NCBI GenBank assembly: GCA_964635375.1
Contig: CAZWOU010000002.1
Location: 1-64,000 of the forward strand
Reading direction: 5' to 3'
Length of the DNA: 64,000 bases
DNA from: CAZMNY01 sp964635375
Lineage (GTDB): Bacteria > Planctomycetota > Planctomycetia > Pirellulales > Pirellulaceae
The notes below the pieces were generated by a model that had not been told where the DNA came from, searched no databases, and saw only the letters and a program-made list of their open reading frames with translations. Positions within the stretch are counted from its first letter, which is position 1, and each line of letters begins with the position of its first letter. Below, piece after piece: positions 1-8,700 of the stretch. The position numbers were made by a program, and so were the translations under genes.

Positions 1-1
1 G

Positions 2-2746
2 TTTCACAAGCGCCCGCCCCTCTTCAAGCGCCCGCCCCTCTTCAAGCGCCCGCCTCAGACAGCACCGCCTCAGACAGCACCGCCTCAGACTGCGCCGCCC
101 ACATCAAACGCCCCGAGGACGCAGCACGCGGGAGGTCCCGCCCGAGTACCCGTCAACGCACCAACCACGCAAGTGAACCCCTTACAGGACGACCTGTTGT
201 CCTCAGCACCCGTCGCGACATCGCCTGCGCTAAAGCCAATCACTCGAAAGAAGAAACGACCCGCGCTACTGCTGCTTAGCCCTGTCTTCATTGGTATTGC
301 CGTCGCAGGCATTCTCTTTCTCGCCTTAGCTTATTGGTTGATGGGGCGTGGAGGTTTGAACGAGGGCGAAATCGCCTCTGGTTCAACCGCTGAACAAGGG
401 GAGAATACGGGAACCGGAGAGCAGACGGATGACGCGAATGGCGCCGAAACAAGCGACCCTGATCTGGGCGGCGAAGATTCAGCCAACGGCAACACCGCTG
501 CCGATAGCGCGGCAGCCGGAGGCGACTCCGCTTCATCTAGCGACGCGGCAACTGGAGCCGACCAAACCGGCAACGCTGGAACCGGTGAATCCAATGCGAC
601 CTCATCCAGTACGGTGTCGCCCTGGTTGGTGCTCGAGGCGACTAACGTCTCGACGTCTCTAGACGATCCCGTCGAGAAACAGCCCGATGGCTCGTACTTT
701 GTCGAGATTTCCAAACCTGGAGTTCGCACCTATACGTTCGAGGTGTTAGCTCCCACTGACGTTGTTTGGGTGCGGCTGGAGACGCTTCCGGATGATCGCC
801 TTCCAACGGGCGGGTCGGGTTGGAATCACGATGGCAATTTCGTGTTGTCTCAATTCCGGCTCTCCACTTTGCCTGCTGGTGAGAACCAATGGCGGCCGGT
901 TCAGCTCGTGCGGCCGAAGGCGAGCTTTACTCAGGACCGCATGTCCATTGCCCATACGCTCAACACGGCCCGACAGTCGGGTTGGGCGGTTCGTCCTCAG
1001 CAAGGCGAGGCACATCAAGCCATCTTTGCGTTGGGTTCTCCGGCGCCGACGGGGATCCCGCTGCGGATCGAACTGCTGTTTCATCACCAGAGCCGAGACG
1101 GTTGCACGGCCCACATTGGGCGATTCCGATTCTCTGCCGCATCCACGGAATCTAGCCCGCCCTTTGTCGTCGATGCGACCAAGTCGGTGGGAGCAGGCGG
1201 ATCCGAAATCGCCGAAGGACCGGACGGCCAGTCTGGTGGGACGACCCTGACCGCTGTGCCTGACTCCGACACGCTCGCCGCCGCTCGTGGCGCTGTTCGG
1301 GATGCAATACCACCCCCCAATAGTCTCGCGGCTCGTGACCTCCTGGCTTGGAATGACGCGCTGATTAAAGCTGAGAGTTCGGCTGCCGACTCGGCCGAGA
1401 GTTACGCCCTTTTGTCGGAAGCACTAAAGGCGGCCGAACTGGCCGCCGACGCTCGAGTCGCCTTCCAGGTGGTCGAACTGCTCGCACGTAGATTCGACGT
1501 CTCCGTGCAGGACGAGCGGGTTAAGGCCTTGCGGAATATTGCCTCGAGGGCGAAGTCGGAAGCGGAGCTGGATTCGTTGCTCGCCGCTGCCAGAGGGCTT
1601 GCTTTGGACCTGCTGGCGGCCCAACGCTATACGGAAGTCGCCGACCTGTTGGACTCGATCTACGAGTGTTTTCAAGCTGCGAGAACCGATCTTCACGCCA
1701 AGGCGATTAGCGAACTTCGGAAGTACGCGCGGCGGGCCGCTCGCGCTGAGGAACTGATGCAACGCGCCCAAGAGACGTTGAAGGCGGACCCCTCAGACGC
1801 GGCCGCCCACGCCACCTTGGGGGCTTGGAGCGCAATCTACCGCGGGGACATCAAGGAGGGTCTGAAACACTACCAAGAAAGTTCAGATACACAATGGAAG
1901 AAGCTTGCCGGAGCCGAACGAGATCAAGCTGCTGATCCGAAGGCCGTTGGGGACCTTTGGTGGGAGATCGGGCTGCGTAAGGACAAAGAGACTAAGTCCG
2001 TTATGCTTCACCGCGCCGGCCATTGGTACCAGCAGGCGATGGCGACCGCCGACTCGAAGACAAAAACTCAGTTGACGAAACGCATCGAGACGATCCATCT
2101 GTTACCCAAATTTGACCCGTCTCGCAGATCGGGAACCCTGGTTGCTGCCGGAGAAACCGTCAATTTGCTGTCGCTGGTCGATCCACAATTGGATGCCCTG
2201 GCTGCCAATTGGGAACGCAAGTATGAAACCCTGCAGGCTGAGCCGCCCGAAAGTGACTCCCGAATCCGTTTGCCTATCGATGTGCAAGGATCGTTTGCCC
2301 TGAACCTTGATTTCACTGCTGTCGACGGCCAATCCGTCTTGTTGGCTCTGCCCGCGGGAGGGCGAGGATTTCAGGTCGTTCTCGGCGTGGCGCCAGCCGT
2401 CCAACTCGCCGGCATACAGACCATCGCGGGAAATGCGGTTCCCAAGAGCGGCGTGGCGGTCCCCTTGCGGATTAAGCCAGGGCAACGCCATTCGCTACTT
2501 GTCCGCTTTGAACAGGTCGGCGAGAAAGGCCGCATCATCGTGCACCTCGACAAGAACCCCTACCTCGCGTGGCAAGGCGACGTGACCGCCCTCGACGATC
2601 CGCTGGAAAAAAGAGGATCGCCCGCCGGAATCGCCATAGGCTCGGCCGATGGCAAGCAAGTGCTGTTTCACGCCGCCACGATCCAACTGCTCTCCCGTAA
2701 CGGCCAGCTCCTGCGAACCGCCGATCCGTTTCGTTTGTCCAAGTAG
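2..2746 (+). CDS. Membrane-anchored protein with proline-rich repeats, 5' end outside window
   Basis: The reading frame is open from base 2, so the true start lies upstream; the GTG at 173 is only an internal possibility. The visible N-terminus is proline-rich, with units reading FKRPPL and then three QTAPP units. A basic stretch (RKKKR) follows, then one hydrophobic helix at about 266-343. Next come about 80 residues of acidic Ala/Gly/Ser/Thr linker. The large C-terminal part has an alpha-helical, TPR-like middle (about 1300-2060) and a beta-rich end resembling LamG/DUF1080-type folds. The arrangement suggests a cytoplasmic proline-rich tail and an extracytoplasmic domain. I do not recognise the family, and the function is unknown. 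Confidence 0.75.
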   Translation, partial: FHKRPPLFKRPPLFKRPPQTAPPQTAPPQTAPPTSNAPRTQHAGGPARVPVNAPTTQVNPLQDDLLSSAPVATSPALKPITRKKKRPALLLLSPVFIGIAVAGILFLALAYWLMGRGGLNEGEIASGSTAEQGENTGTGEQTDDANGAETSDPDLGGEDSANGNTAADSAAAGGDSASSSDAATGADQTGNAGTGESNATSSSTVSPWLVLEATNVSTSLDDPVEKQPDGSYFVEISKPGVRTYTFEVLAPTDVVWVRLETLPDDRLPTGGSGWNHDGNFVLSQFRLSTLPAGENQWRPVQLVRPKASFTQDRMSIAHTLNTARQSGWAVRPQQGEAHQAIFALGSPAPTGIPLRIELLFHHQSRDGCTAHIGRFRFSAASTESSPPFVVDATKSVGAGGSEIAEGPDGQSGGTTLTAVPDSDTLAAARGAVRDAIPPPNSLAARDLLAWNDALIKAESSAADSAESYALLSEALKAAELAADARVAFQVVELLARRFDVSVQDERVKALRNIASRAKSEAELDSLLAAARGLALDLLAAQRYTEVADLLDSIYECFQAARTDLHAKAISELRKYARRAARAEELMQRAQETLKADPSDAAAHATLGAWSAIYRGDIKEGLKHYQESSDTQWKKLAGAERDQAADPKAVGDLWWEIGLRKDKETKSVMLHRAGHWYQQAMATADSKTKTQLTKRIETIHLLPKFDPSRRSGTLVAAGETVNLLSLVDPQLDALAANWERKYETLQAEPPESDSRIRLPIDVQGSFALNLDFTAVDGQSVLLALPAGGRGFQVVLGVAPAVQLAGIQTIAGNAVPKSGVAVPLRIKPGQRHSLLVRFEQVGEKGRIIVHLDKNPYLAWQGDVTALDDPLEKRGSPAGIAIGSADGKQVLFHAATIQLLSRNGQLLRTADPFRLSK
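23..100 (+). repeat. In-frame tandem repeats coding proline-rich units
   Basis: An 18-bp unit (TTCAAGCGCCCGCCCCTC, 23-40) is partly repeated on both sides. Three 15-bp units of the form CAGACAGCACCGCCT follow at 56-70, 71-85 and 86-100; the last has diverged. Both periods are multiples of three, so copy-number change would keep the frame. Confidence 0.85.
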
Positions 2747-2762
2747 CCTGGGCCTCGTCAGA

Positions 2763-2777
2763 CGCCGCAATTCGGCG
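2763..2777. terminator. Short GC hairpin between convergent genes
   Basis: CGCCG and CGGCG flank a CAATT loop just after the stop of the anchored protein and before the converging pilin-like gene. There is no U-tract, so terminator activity is only possible. Confidence 0.25.
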
Positions 2778-2808
2778 GCACCTTGTCCCCTAGATCGTGC
2801 GCGACAGA

Positions 2809-2844
2809 CTCTTGCCACCTCACAGGCTCTTGTCACCTCACGAG
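2809..2844. repeat. 18-bp imperfect tandem duplication
   Basis: CTCTTGCCACCTCACAGG (2809-2826) is followed directly by CTCTTGTCACCTCACGAG (2827-2844). The second copy contains the stop codon of the minus-strand TadG-like gene. Confidence 0.7.
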
Positions 2845-3975
2845 CCATACGGGCGAATAGATGAATCGAGACGTGACGTCTCCGCTCGCTGGAATGCCGC
2901 CATTGACGACGAGATTCGCCGGTTGAATCGTGACATGCTTGTCGGACATCTTCCCAGTCAGCTTGACATCGGTTATCCGCACCCCAGCGAATTGCACGAT
3001 CGCGTATTCGGCGTTGTTCCCCGGCCCCGTCACCTGGCTGAAAATCGGGATGACGCGTGGGTCGCCAATGATTGAGGTCAATTCGTCCTTCACGCCTGCG
3101 CTGATGCCCGTGTCGCCGTTGAGCATCAGCTCGCCATCTTCGTCGAACTGCAGCTTACCCCCGTGGTAGGCCAGATCCTCGATGGAGACGCCTTCCACGA
3201 TCTGCCGAGCAATGTCGGCCGTGCTGTTGTTGCTGCTGCCGATATCGACCGTGCCTCGGTTTCCAGGCGAGCCGGTTCCTTGCGGATAGAGATTGATCTC
3301 CAAAATGCCATCGGCCCCAGCACTAACCTGTTCCGATTCTGCATCCCACGTCCAGTCGTCGTCCGCATTACCGCTCAGCATGTCGTTCCAAGTGTCGAGA
3401 TCCAACGCAAACGGTAATAGCTCAAGGTTCTGACCTCCGCTCGGTGCTTCAAACCCGCCAAAGTTCGTCAGGATTGCAGCCGTCGCTTCGGCTTCAGCAG
3501 AGGCGTCATCGACACCCAGCAGTTGGGCCAGAAAGAACCTCACGCGACCGTTGTTCGACGAGTCTCGGCGAACCTTGACGCTCACAGCATTGGGCGTGTA
3601 CGAAGCCGATTCATTAATCGCCACGCTTGGGTCGGTGAAGCTGCTGAGATAGCCGACTGAGATATCTTGATGGCTTAACGCGGGCCCTTCTCGGAGAATT
3701 GTGTTCTGGCTAGCGAATGCGGCTGCCGACTCCCGAGCGTCCGTGTCCAGCAGGTCGTAGCTGCCTTCACCAGCAAGCGCCTCCTCATCGACGAGTTCCC
3801 ACGCCGCAGCCATAGCAGCCGCGTCAGCCGTTCGTTGCAACTCTTCTCTGGCAAGCTGCAAATAGCCTAGGTCAATTGCAAACGCCAGCATCGCCAGAAG
3901 CGGCAACATCATGAGCGCAGTGAGGACGGTGATATTGCCATTTCTTCTTGACGATGGGTGTGATTTTGTGTTCAT
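2833..3975 (-). CDS. TadG-like Tad-domain protein
   Basis: The N-terminus reads RRNGNITVLTALMMLPLLA, then a hydrophobic segment and AIDLGYLQLAREELQRTADA. This is the signature of the Tad/TadG N-terminal domain (PF13400): a class III-type prepilin helix followed by a periplasmic domain. The remaining roughly 310 residues are acidic and rich in Asn, Ser and Gly, which suggests an exported soluble domain. I chose ATG 3975 because it leaves the pilin-type helix near the N-terminus; an upstream in-frame start at 4041 would overlap the previous gene. It is the last gene of a three-gene minus-strand set. No Tad ATPase or secretin gene is visible here. The role may be in adhesion, or in one of the TadG-like envelope proteins that are numerous in planctomycetes. 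Confidence 0.8.
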   Translation of the reverse strand: MNTKSHPSSRRNGNITVLTALMMLPLLAMLAFAIDLGYLQLAREELQRTADAAAMAAAWELVDEEALAGEGSYDLLDTDARESAAAFASQNTILREGPALSHQDISVGYLSSFTDPSVAINESASYTPNAVSVKVRRDSSNNGRVRFFLAQLLGVDDASAEAEATAAILTNFGGFEAPSGGQNLELLPFALDLDTWNDMLSGNADDDWTWDAESEQVSAGADGILEINLYPQGTGSPGNRGTVDIGSSNNSTADIARQIVEGVSIEDLAYHGGKLQFDEDGELMLNGDTGISAGVKDELTSIIGDPRVIPIFSQVTGPGNNAEYAIVQFAGVRITDVKLTGKMSDKHVTIQPANLVVNGGIPASGDVTSRFIYSPVWLVR

Positions 3976-4021
3976 AGCTAAGACCCTTTTGCTCTCTGGA
4001 CACTCGAATCGAGCAAGCCAA

Positions 4022-4690
4022 CTAGTTCTTCTCGTGGACAACGCGCGGCGTGTTGTCTTCCTGCACTTCGCCCGTTGAGGAAGTCAGGCGAATTCGCTTT
4101 AGAGTCAGAGTTTGAACACGATGGGATGCGTAGGCGATGCCTGAATTCTTGACGCTCGTCTCGGGATCGTAACCATTGAGATTCTCTAAGTTCGACTGCA
4201 CGGTGCAGCGGAGGTGACCCTTGCCGCCAAAACTGCCCCAAGTGGCCGAAGTTCCATCCACAATCTCGAATCGTAGCGATCCCTCGCTGAGCACCATCGT
4301 TTGTGTCCAGCGGATGACTTCGCCATCGGTTCCCAGCACCTCGTCGGAAGGAGAACTGTGGTGGGTCAGTGGCCAGCCCTCATCCCAGACTTGAAGCTGC
4401 AAACCGCCCGCAACAAAGCTGGGCTGGCTATTGTGATTCAGCTCAAATGTGGCGAGGGGCGAACTACCAGGGCTCGCGGGTGAGATAGCACAGGTTACTT
4501 GCGGGGCAATGCTGTTTGAGTCCGGAGTCCCGACGGTGAGTTCCCAGTCCTCCTCCACTCGCACGATCGTTTTCGGCTCAGCTGCGAAAACGCCCGTGTT
4601 TTGCGCCAAGCAAGCAAGTACGCAGGAGGTTGCAAGGCAGGTGGTGAAGATCCGAAGCGAAATCCGACGCGTACGCATGATCATGTCCAT
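4022..4690 (-). CDS. Secreted protein between TadE- and TadG-like genes
   Basis: This 222-residue protein starts MDMIMRTRRISLRIF and has a typical signal peptide ending near VFAAEP. The mature part reads as a beta-rich domain (for example TFELNHNSQPSF and LQLQVWDEGW) with no family I recognise. ATG 4690 was preferred over the longer frame starting at 4894 because it puts the signal peptide at the N-terminus and clears the neighbouring gene. Its position between two pilin-like genes, 46 bp from the next start, suggests one transcript and a possible accessory role in the same envelope structure. Function unknown. Confidence 0.65.
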   Translation of the reverse strand: MDMIMRTRRISLRIFTTCLATSCVLACLAQNTGVFAAEPKTIVRVEEDWELTVGTPDSNSIAPQVTCAISPASPGSSPLATFELNHNSQPSFVAGGLQLQVWDEGWPLTHHSSPSDEVLGTDGEVIRWTQTMVLSEGSLRFEIVDGTSATWGSFGGKGHLRCTVQSNLENLNGYDPETSVKNSGIAYASHRVQTLTLKRIRLTSSTGEVQEDNTPRVVHEKN

Positions 4691-4751
4691 GGCTGGTCTT
4701 TCTGCTTGTTTCGAAGAGCGCTGGTAATCACCAACGATGGTCGTTGACACG

Positions 4752-5246
4752 TTAGCGGATTCCCTCGCGGCGCATGGCCGAGCTGGCGGTAAGCGTCGTG
4801 TTCGTGATAAACATCGGCGAGGGAAGCCAACTGACTTCTTCGAAGGGGATCTGAACCGCGACCGTGATTGTGTCGCCCGGTTGGGCACTAGCAAGCGTGC
4901 TCGGGGTGACCGTGACAGTGGCGCTCGAAACGGAGGCGTTCGTCAGATACGCGTCCACGGCTGATTGCACTCCAGAAGCCGCCGCGTTTTCTGTGATGGC
5001 GAGTCGGGCGCCCTCACGTGAAGCAGTGGTTGTCAGCTGCTGCACCATCACCAGACGTCCAAATTCGAAAATGCCGAATACGAACGCAATGAAGATCGGA
5101 ACGACTATCGCGAATTCGACTGCGGCTGTGCCTCGCCGATTTGCGCGACGGACTCGAGCGCCAACGCGTGCCTGTCCGGCTGCGGGGGCCTCGCCCGATT
5201 GCGACGCGGAACGTCGTCGCGAGGAATTAGACAGTTGCTTGTTCAT
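4752..5246 (-). CDS. TadE-like pseudopilin
   Basis: After about 38 basic, disordered residues comes RRGTAAVEFAIVVPIFIAFV and FGIFEFGRL, the TadE-like motif (PF07811). It has the small-residue/Glu pattern at the start of a hydrophobic helix that prepilin peptidase processes in class III pilins. The C-terminal part (ASREGARLAI, then a Thr/Val-rich region) matches the family's short periplasmic domain. It is the first gene of the three-gene set. The long basic N-terminal leader is unusual, and a start further inside is possible. Confidence 0.85.
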   Translation of the reverse strand: MNKQLSNSSRRRSASQSGEAPAAGQARVGARVRRANRRGTAAVEFAIVVPIFIAFVFGIFEFGRLVMVQQLTTTASREGARLAITENAAASGVQSAVDAYLTNASVSSATVTVTPSTLASAQPGDTITVAVQIPFEEVSWLPSPMFITNTTLTASSAMRREGIR

Positions 5247-5460
5247 GAGCGTGTCCTCAGGCTGTTACGACAAGATCTGCGCAGCGCCGGCGTTCGGCAA
5301 CAACGCGCCACCTCATAAAGAATTCCATTCGGCAGCCTGGCGATCTCGAACGAGACCCATGGCTTTGCGCCCCGGCCTCGCGACCGGTTTGCCATTTTCA
5401 AAGAACTCTGCCTGAGTTCCACGGCGAGCAAGGCTCGCGACTGCTAGCCACCCACTTAAA

Positions 5461-5488
5461 TAAATACATTGCCCATGGCATTTGTCAA
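5461..5488 (-). promoter_or_regulatory. Sigma70-type promoter candidate for the TadE-TadG genes
   Basis: On the minus strand a perfect TTGACA (5488-5483) is separated by 16 bp from TATTTA (5466-5461), about 210 bp before the TadE-like start. The rest of the 486-bp intergenic stretch (5247-5732) holds no gene that I can support; its plus-strand end leads into a small ORF. Confidence 0.4.
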
Positions 5489-5732
5489 CTTGCATCTGGG
5501 AATGACGCTCTAAGTCTCATTTTGGGACAGATGTCTCCGAATAGACCACGTATTCTAGGGGGTCTCGGTCGGTTTTGGCAGCTTTTGCCGAGAAGTAAAC
5601 CCGTCTGCAGTAGGCACTTGAGTTGTCCTGAGCCGAAGGCGGTCCTGGTTTGGCGCCGCGAATGCGAAATAGAGACCGTAGACAACAGACAACATCAACG
5701 AGTCACGAGACCGTTTCGAGAAAGGCAATCCA

Positions 5733-5912
5733 ATGAATGCAAATCCGACGAACCGTGACATCACCAGTACCGTTGGCCGAATCCGCGACGGATGGTCATG
5801 TGCGGAGCGACAATGGCGCAAACAAGTTGGCGAACTTCGACGCCAAGAACTACTCGACATGCTTCTTAGCGTTGGCGACAAGGCAAGTCCTATGCAAGCA
5901 TCCAGTGGGTAG
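5733..5912 (+). CDS. Small hypothetical protein, 59 aa (first of a pair)
   Basis: The frame starts MNANPTNRDITSTVG and contains WSCAERQWRKQVGELRRQEL, so it is helical, basic and soluble. An AAAGG element lies about 6 bp before the ATG. Codon choice is GC-rich like the neighbours. It is followed after 30 bp by a second small ORF with its own ribosome site. No family recognised. The regular charge pattern and the Trp/Glu/Arg-rich helix argue for a real, perhaps nucleic-acid- or protein-binding, peptide, but this is inference. Confidence 0.5.
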   Translation: MNANPTNRDITSTVGRIRDGWSCAERQWRKQVGELRRQELLDMLLSVGDKASPMQASSG

Positions 5913-5942
5913 CGATACCCTCAACCAATAAGGAATAGTCCG

Positions 5943-6119
5943 ATGATCGCGGCAGAAATAAGACTCCTTCAAGAGACACTCCAAGACACGCGGAGCACCT
6001 CGCTACGGCAATCGCTGCTGAAGCGAATCTATCACCTCAATCGCGATTCGCAGGACGCCTCAAGCGAACGGGCGGTTGCACGAGAGCAAGACCCGGAACA
6101 TGATGACGAGCGGCGCTAG
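5943..6119 (+). CDS. Small hypothetical protein, 58 aa (second of a pair)
   Basis: MIAAEIRLLQETLQDTRST begins a helical, highly charged protein that ends in an acidic-basic tail (EQDPEHDDERR). AAGGA lies 8 bp before the ATG, a good ribosome site. It sits 30 bp after another small ORF and 47 bp before the hydrolase gene, so the three may be co-transcribed. No family recognised; the heptad-like leucines (RLLQETL, LRQSLLKRIYHL) suggest a short coiled coil. Confidence 0.5.
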   Translation: MIAAEIRLLQETLQDTRSTSLRQSLLKRIYHLNRDSQDASSERAVAREQDPEHDDERR

Positions 6120-6166
6120 TTCGATCGTTCGCAAGGCGGCGCCCAGAACTCAATCCGGGCCTTAGC

Positions 6167-6928
6167 ATGACTCTCCTCGACACGCCCCAGATCAGCGGCG
6201 CCTACTTCTTTCCCCGTTTCGATGAGCTCAGCGCCGCCCACGTCGTCGCTGTCGAGGGCGCGGAACTCCACTGCCATCGTCACCAGGTCAATGACGACGC
6301 TCTCACCTTGATCCACTTTCACGGCAACGGCGAAACGGTGGGCGATTACGTGAAGCGTGGGGCGGGAGCGGGGTTCTTTGACCTGGGTGTCAACGTTGTC
6401 TTTGCCGAATACCGAGGCTACGGTGGCTCGACCGGCTCGCCCGCGTTGGTTTCCCAATTGGCCGATTGCGAGGCGGTGCTGGATTCACTGCATATTCCGG
6501 ACGATCGCGCGGTAGCGTTTGGCCGTTCAATCGGTTCTCTCTACGCCGTTGAGCTGTGTGCGAGACGGCCGAACTTGGGCGGACTGATTCTCGAGAGCGG
6601 CATCGCGGACCCCGCCGAACGGTTTCTTACCTACGCCGACTTAGCGTCGCTTGGCGTCGACGAATCCACGGTCCAAGCCGAGGCTCGAAAGTACTTTGAC
6701 CACGAGGCCAAGCTGCGCCAGTACGCAAACCCTCTGCTCATCCTGCACGCCGCTGACGATGCTCTGATCGACTTCGACCACGCTGAACGCAATTTTCGCT
6801 GGGCCGGCGCGTCGAGCCAAAAGAAGGCACTCTGCCGTTTTGAATCGGGCGGGCACAACGCGATCATGAGCGTGAACTACGCCACTTATTTCGCTGAGGT
6901 TCAGGCTCTGTTGGACCTGGTAGGGTGA
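6167..6928 (+). CDS. Alpha/beta hydrolase (BEM46/ABHD13-like)
   Basis: This 253-residue protein has the oxyanion-hole motif HGNGE (52-56), the EYRGYGGSTG strand-loop typical of BEM46-like hydrolases, and the nucleophile elbow GRSIGS with Ser121. The acid is likely the Asp in HAADDALID and the base the His in GGHNAI. The length fits a single-domain esterase/thioesterase fold with no signal peptide, so it is probably cytoplasmic. The substrate cannot be told from sequence. The neighbour on the other strand is a convergent permease. Confidence 0.85.
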   Translation: MTLLDTPQISGAYFFPRFDELSAAHVVAVEGAELHCHRHQVNDDALTLIHFHGNGETVGDYVKRGAGAGFFDLGVNVVFAEYRGYGGSTGSPALVSQLADCEAVLDSLHIPDDRAVAFGRSIGSLYAVELCARRPNLGGLILESGIADPAERFLTYADLASLGVDESTVQAEARKYFDHEAKLRQYANPLLILHAADDALIDFDHAERNFRWAGASSQKKALCRFESGGHNAIMSVNYATYFAEVQALLDLVG

Positions 6929-6943
6929 GCGTCGTCCGCTGGT

Positions 6944-8620
6944 TCAGCTCGGCTGCATCGGCAACACAGTGGCCAACAAGATCGTCACGATCAGTCCCAC
7001 AATGCCCATCAGAATGCTCATGGGCGTGATGTACTTGAGGCCCTCTTGCTCGGTCATGCCACTCATTTTGCAGATGACCCAGAATCCGCTGTCGTTCATC
7101 CAGGCGATCGGTTTTGAACCGCAGCCGATTGCCAAGGCCAGATAGACCGGATGGCACAGGAGAGCACCCTCGGAGGCGAATCCGGACAGCACGCCGACAG
7201 CCGTAATCATGGCTACCGTTGCTGAACCTTGCGCGGTTCGAATTGCGGTCGTTATCAGAAACGCCAGTACCAGGACCAGCCAAGTCGAGACGGCGGGCAT
7301 GTCGCGGATAAGACCGGCGACTCCTGTTTGCTGCATCACTCCGCCGAAGGCCCCGCCTGCCGCCGTAATCAGAATGATCACGCCTCCGCTGGCGAGCGCC
7401 GCACCAGTGGTCTCCGCCAACTGGACAAACCCAAGCTTGCGTTGCCAAGCCAACATGGCCATCGCAATGGCAGCTGCAACGGCCAAGGCGATGTTCTTGT
7501 TTCCAATGGTGGCGGCAAACGCCATGAGGGAATCGTTCTTGACGCCGATCGACTTGAGCACCGTGTAACCGGAAATCATGAACACGGGCAGCAGGATTGG
7601 CAGCAGGGAAAGGCTCAACGAGGGCAGGCTAGCTGTGTCTTGTTTGGAGAGTGCTTCCAGCTCTTCCAGCGACATGTCTGGTGATTCGCGAAGTGGGACT
7701 TCATTGTTTGCGTTGCGCCAATAGGCGTAGACCAGGGCCGCGCTGCTTGAGCAGAAACCGACGAGCACTCCGAACAAAATCATCAGGCCCAGGTCAACGT
7801 TCAGTTCTTCCGCCACCATCAGCGGACCCGGTGTGGGCGGCACCAGCGAGTGGGCCATCGTGGCGCCGGCGACGATCGTCAGGATGTAGAGTAAGTAGTT
7901 GCGTCCCGTCCGCATTCGTAACGCCTTGCCGAGCGGCATCATCAGATAGAACACCGTGTCGAAGAAGACAGGCACGCCCAGCACAAAGCCACTGCCGGCA
8001 AACGCGAGCGGAGCTCCCCGCTCGCCGACGACTCCCAGGGCGGACCGCACGATTCGGTCGGCCGCACCGCTGTCGAGCAGACACTTGCCAATAATTGCGG
8101 CCATAGCGATTAGAATGCCAATCTTGCCGCAGGTCGTGCCAAAGGCCTTCGCCACTCGCTCTCCAACAGTCATCTTCGCCAGTTTGGTTGCTGCGACCGC
8201 GGTCGACTCACGGCAAATCAAATCGCCAACTTGCGGTTCGGACGATGCCGCGCCAAGCAACGCCGACACGGTATGCTTCGCCTCTTCACCACTCGCGTTC
8301 TCCATTGGGGAGAAAACGGCGGCTCGGCCAATCCGCGTCGCTTCACCGTCCGATGTGCGAAACACCACCATTGGCGAGCCATTCGCGAGCGTCTTGCCGC
8401 CGGTGGCGAAGTCAACTTGAGGCTGCCCGTCAGCGGTTGCCGTGCGGATGACCTTCCAGCCTTCTTTCTCGAGCAAGAACTTCTCGACCGACGTGCTGGG
8501 CGTCAGAGCGCCGACGACGAGAGCGCCCAGCGTCAAAGCAAGGAACGCATGAAGCCGCAGGATCAAGACGCCGCCGATCACGATCGCTACACCGGCGCAA
8601 AGTATCAATATCGACTGCAA
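6944..8620 (-). CDS. GntP-family permease (gluconate/organic acid:H+ symporter type)
   Basis: The protein is highly hydrophobic with about 12-14 helices and carries GntP-family stretches: AMAAIIGKCLLDSGAADRIV, FVLGVPVFFDTVFYLMMPL, MAHSLVPPTPGPLMVAEELN and GCGSKPIAWMNDSGFWVICK. The family imports gluconate or related hydroxy acids with protons across the inner membrane. I chose TTG 8620 because GAGGAG lies 6 bp upstream and the protein then begins at the first helix; an ATG at 8698 would add 26 hydrophilic residues. About 100 extra residues between the second and third helices (soluble, LEKEGWKVIRTATADGQ...) make it longer than the usual ~450. The substrate is unknown. Confidence 0.85.
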   Translation of the reverse strand: MQSILILCAGVAIVIGGVLILRLHAFLALTLGALVVGALTPSTSVEKFLLEKEGWKVIRTATADGQPQVDFATGGKTLANGSPMVVFRTSDGEATRIGRAAVFSPMENASGEEAKHTVSALLGAASSEPQVGDLICRESTAVAATKLAKMTVGERVAKAFGTTCGKIGILIAMAAIIGKCLLDSGAADRIVRSALGVVGERGAPLAFAGSGFVLGVPVFFDTVFYLMMPLGKALRMRTGRNYLLYILTIVAGATMAHSLVPPTPGPLMVAEELNVDLGLMILFGVLVGFCSSSAALVYAYWRNANNEVPLRESPDMSLEELEALSKQDTASLPSLSLSLLPILLPVFMISGYTVLKSIGVKNDSLMAFAATIGNKNIALAVAAAIAMAMLAWQRKLGFVQLAETTGAALASGGVIILITAAGGAFGGVMQQTGVAGLIRDMPAVSTWLVLVLAFLITTAIRTAQGSATVAMITAVGVLSGFASEGALLCHPVYLALAIGCGSKPIAWMNDSGFWVICKMSGMTEQEGLKYITPMSILMGIVGLIVTILLATVLPMQPS

Positions 8621-8700
8621 GGCAAGCTCCTCGACTTCATGGTTGCAAGTGTCGAGTACTTTACCGCGTGTTGGACTCGGGCGCCACAAATTCCTCATCG

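Noticed and set aside
746..1250. Several frames over 80 codons on both strands inside the anchored-protein gene
   Set aside because: They are shadow frames typical of GC-rich coding DNA, without start signals.
5474..5494. Sigma54-type promoter (TGGCA ... TTGCA)
   Set aside because: The GG and GC pairs are 3 bp too far apart for a -24/-12 promoter.
7209..8094. Long plus-strand frames inside the permease gene
   Set aside because: They are antisense shadows with Arg/Pro/Ala-rich translations and no ribosome sites; the minus-strand protein has clear family motifs.
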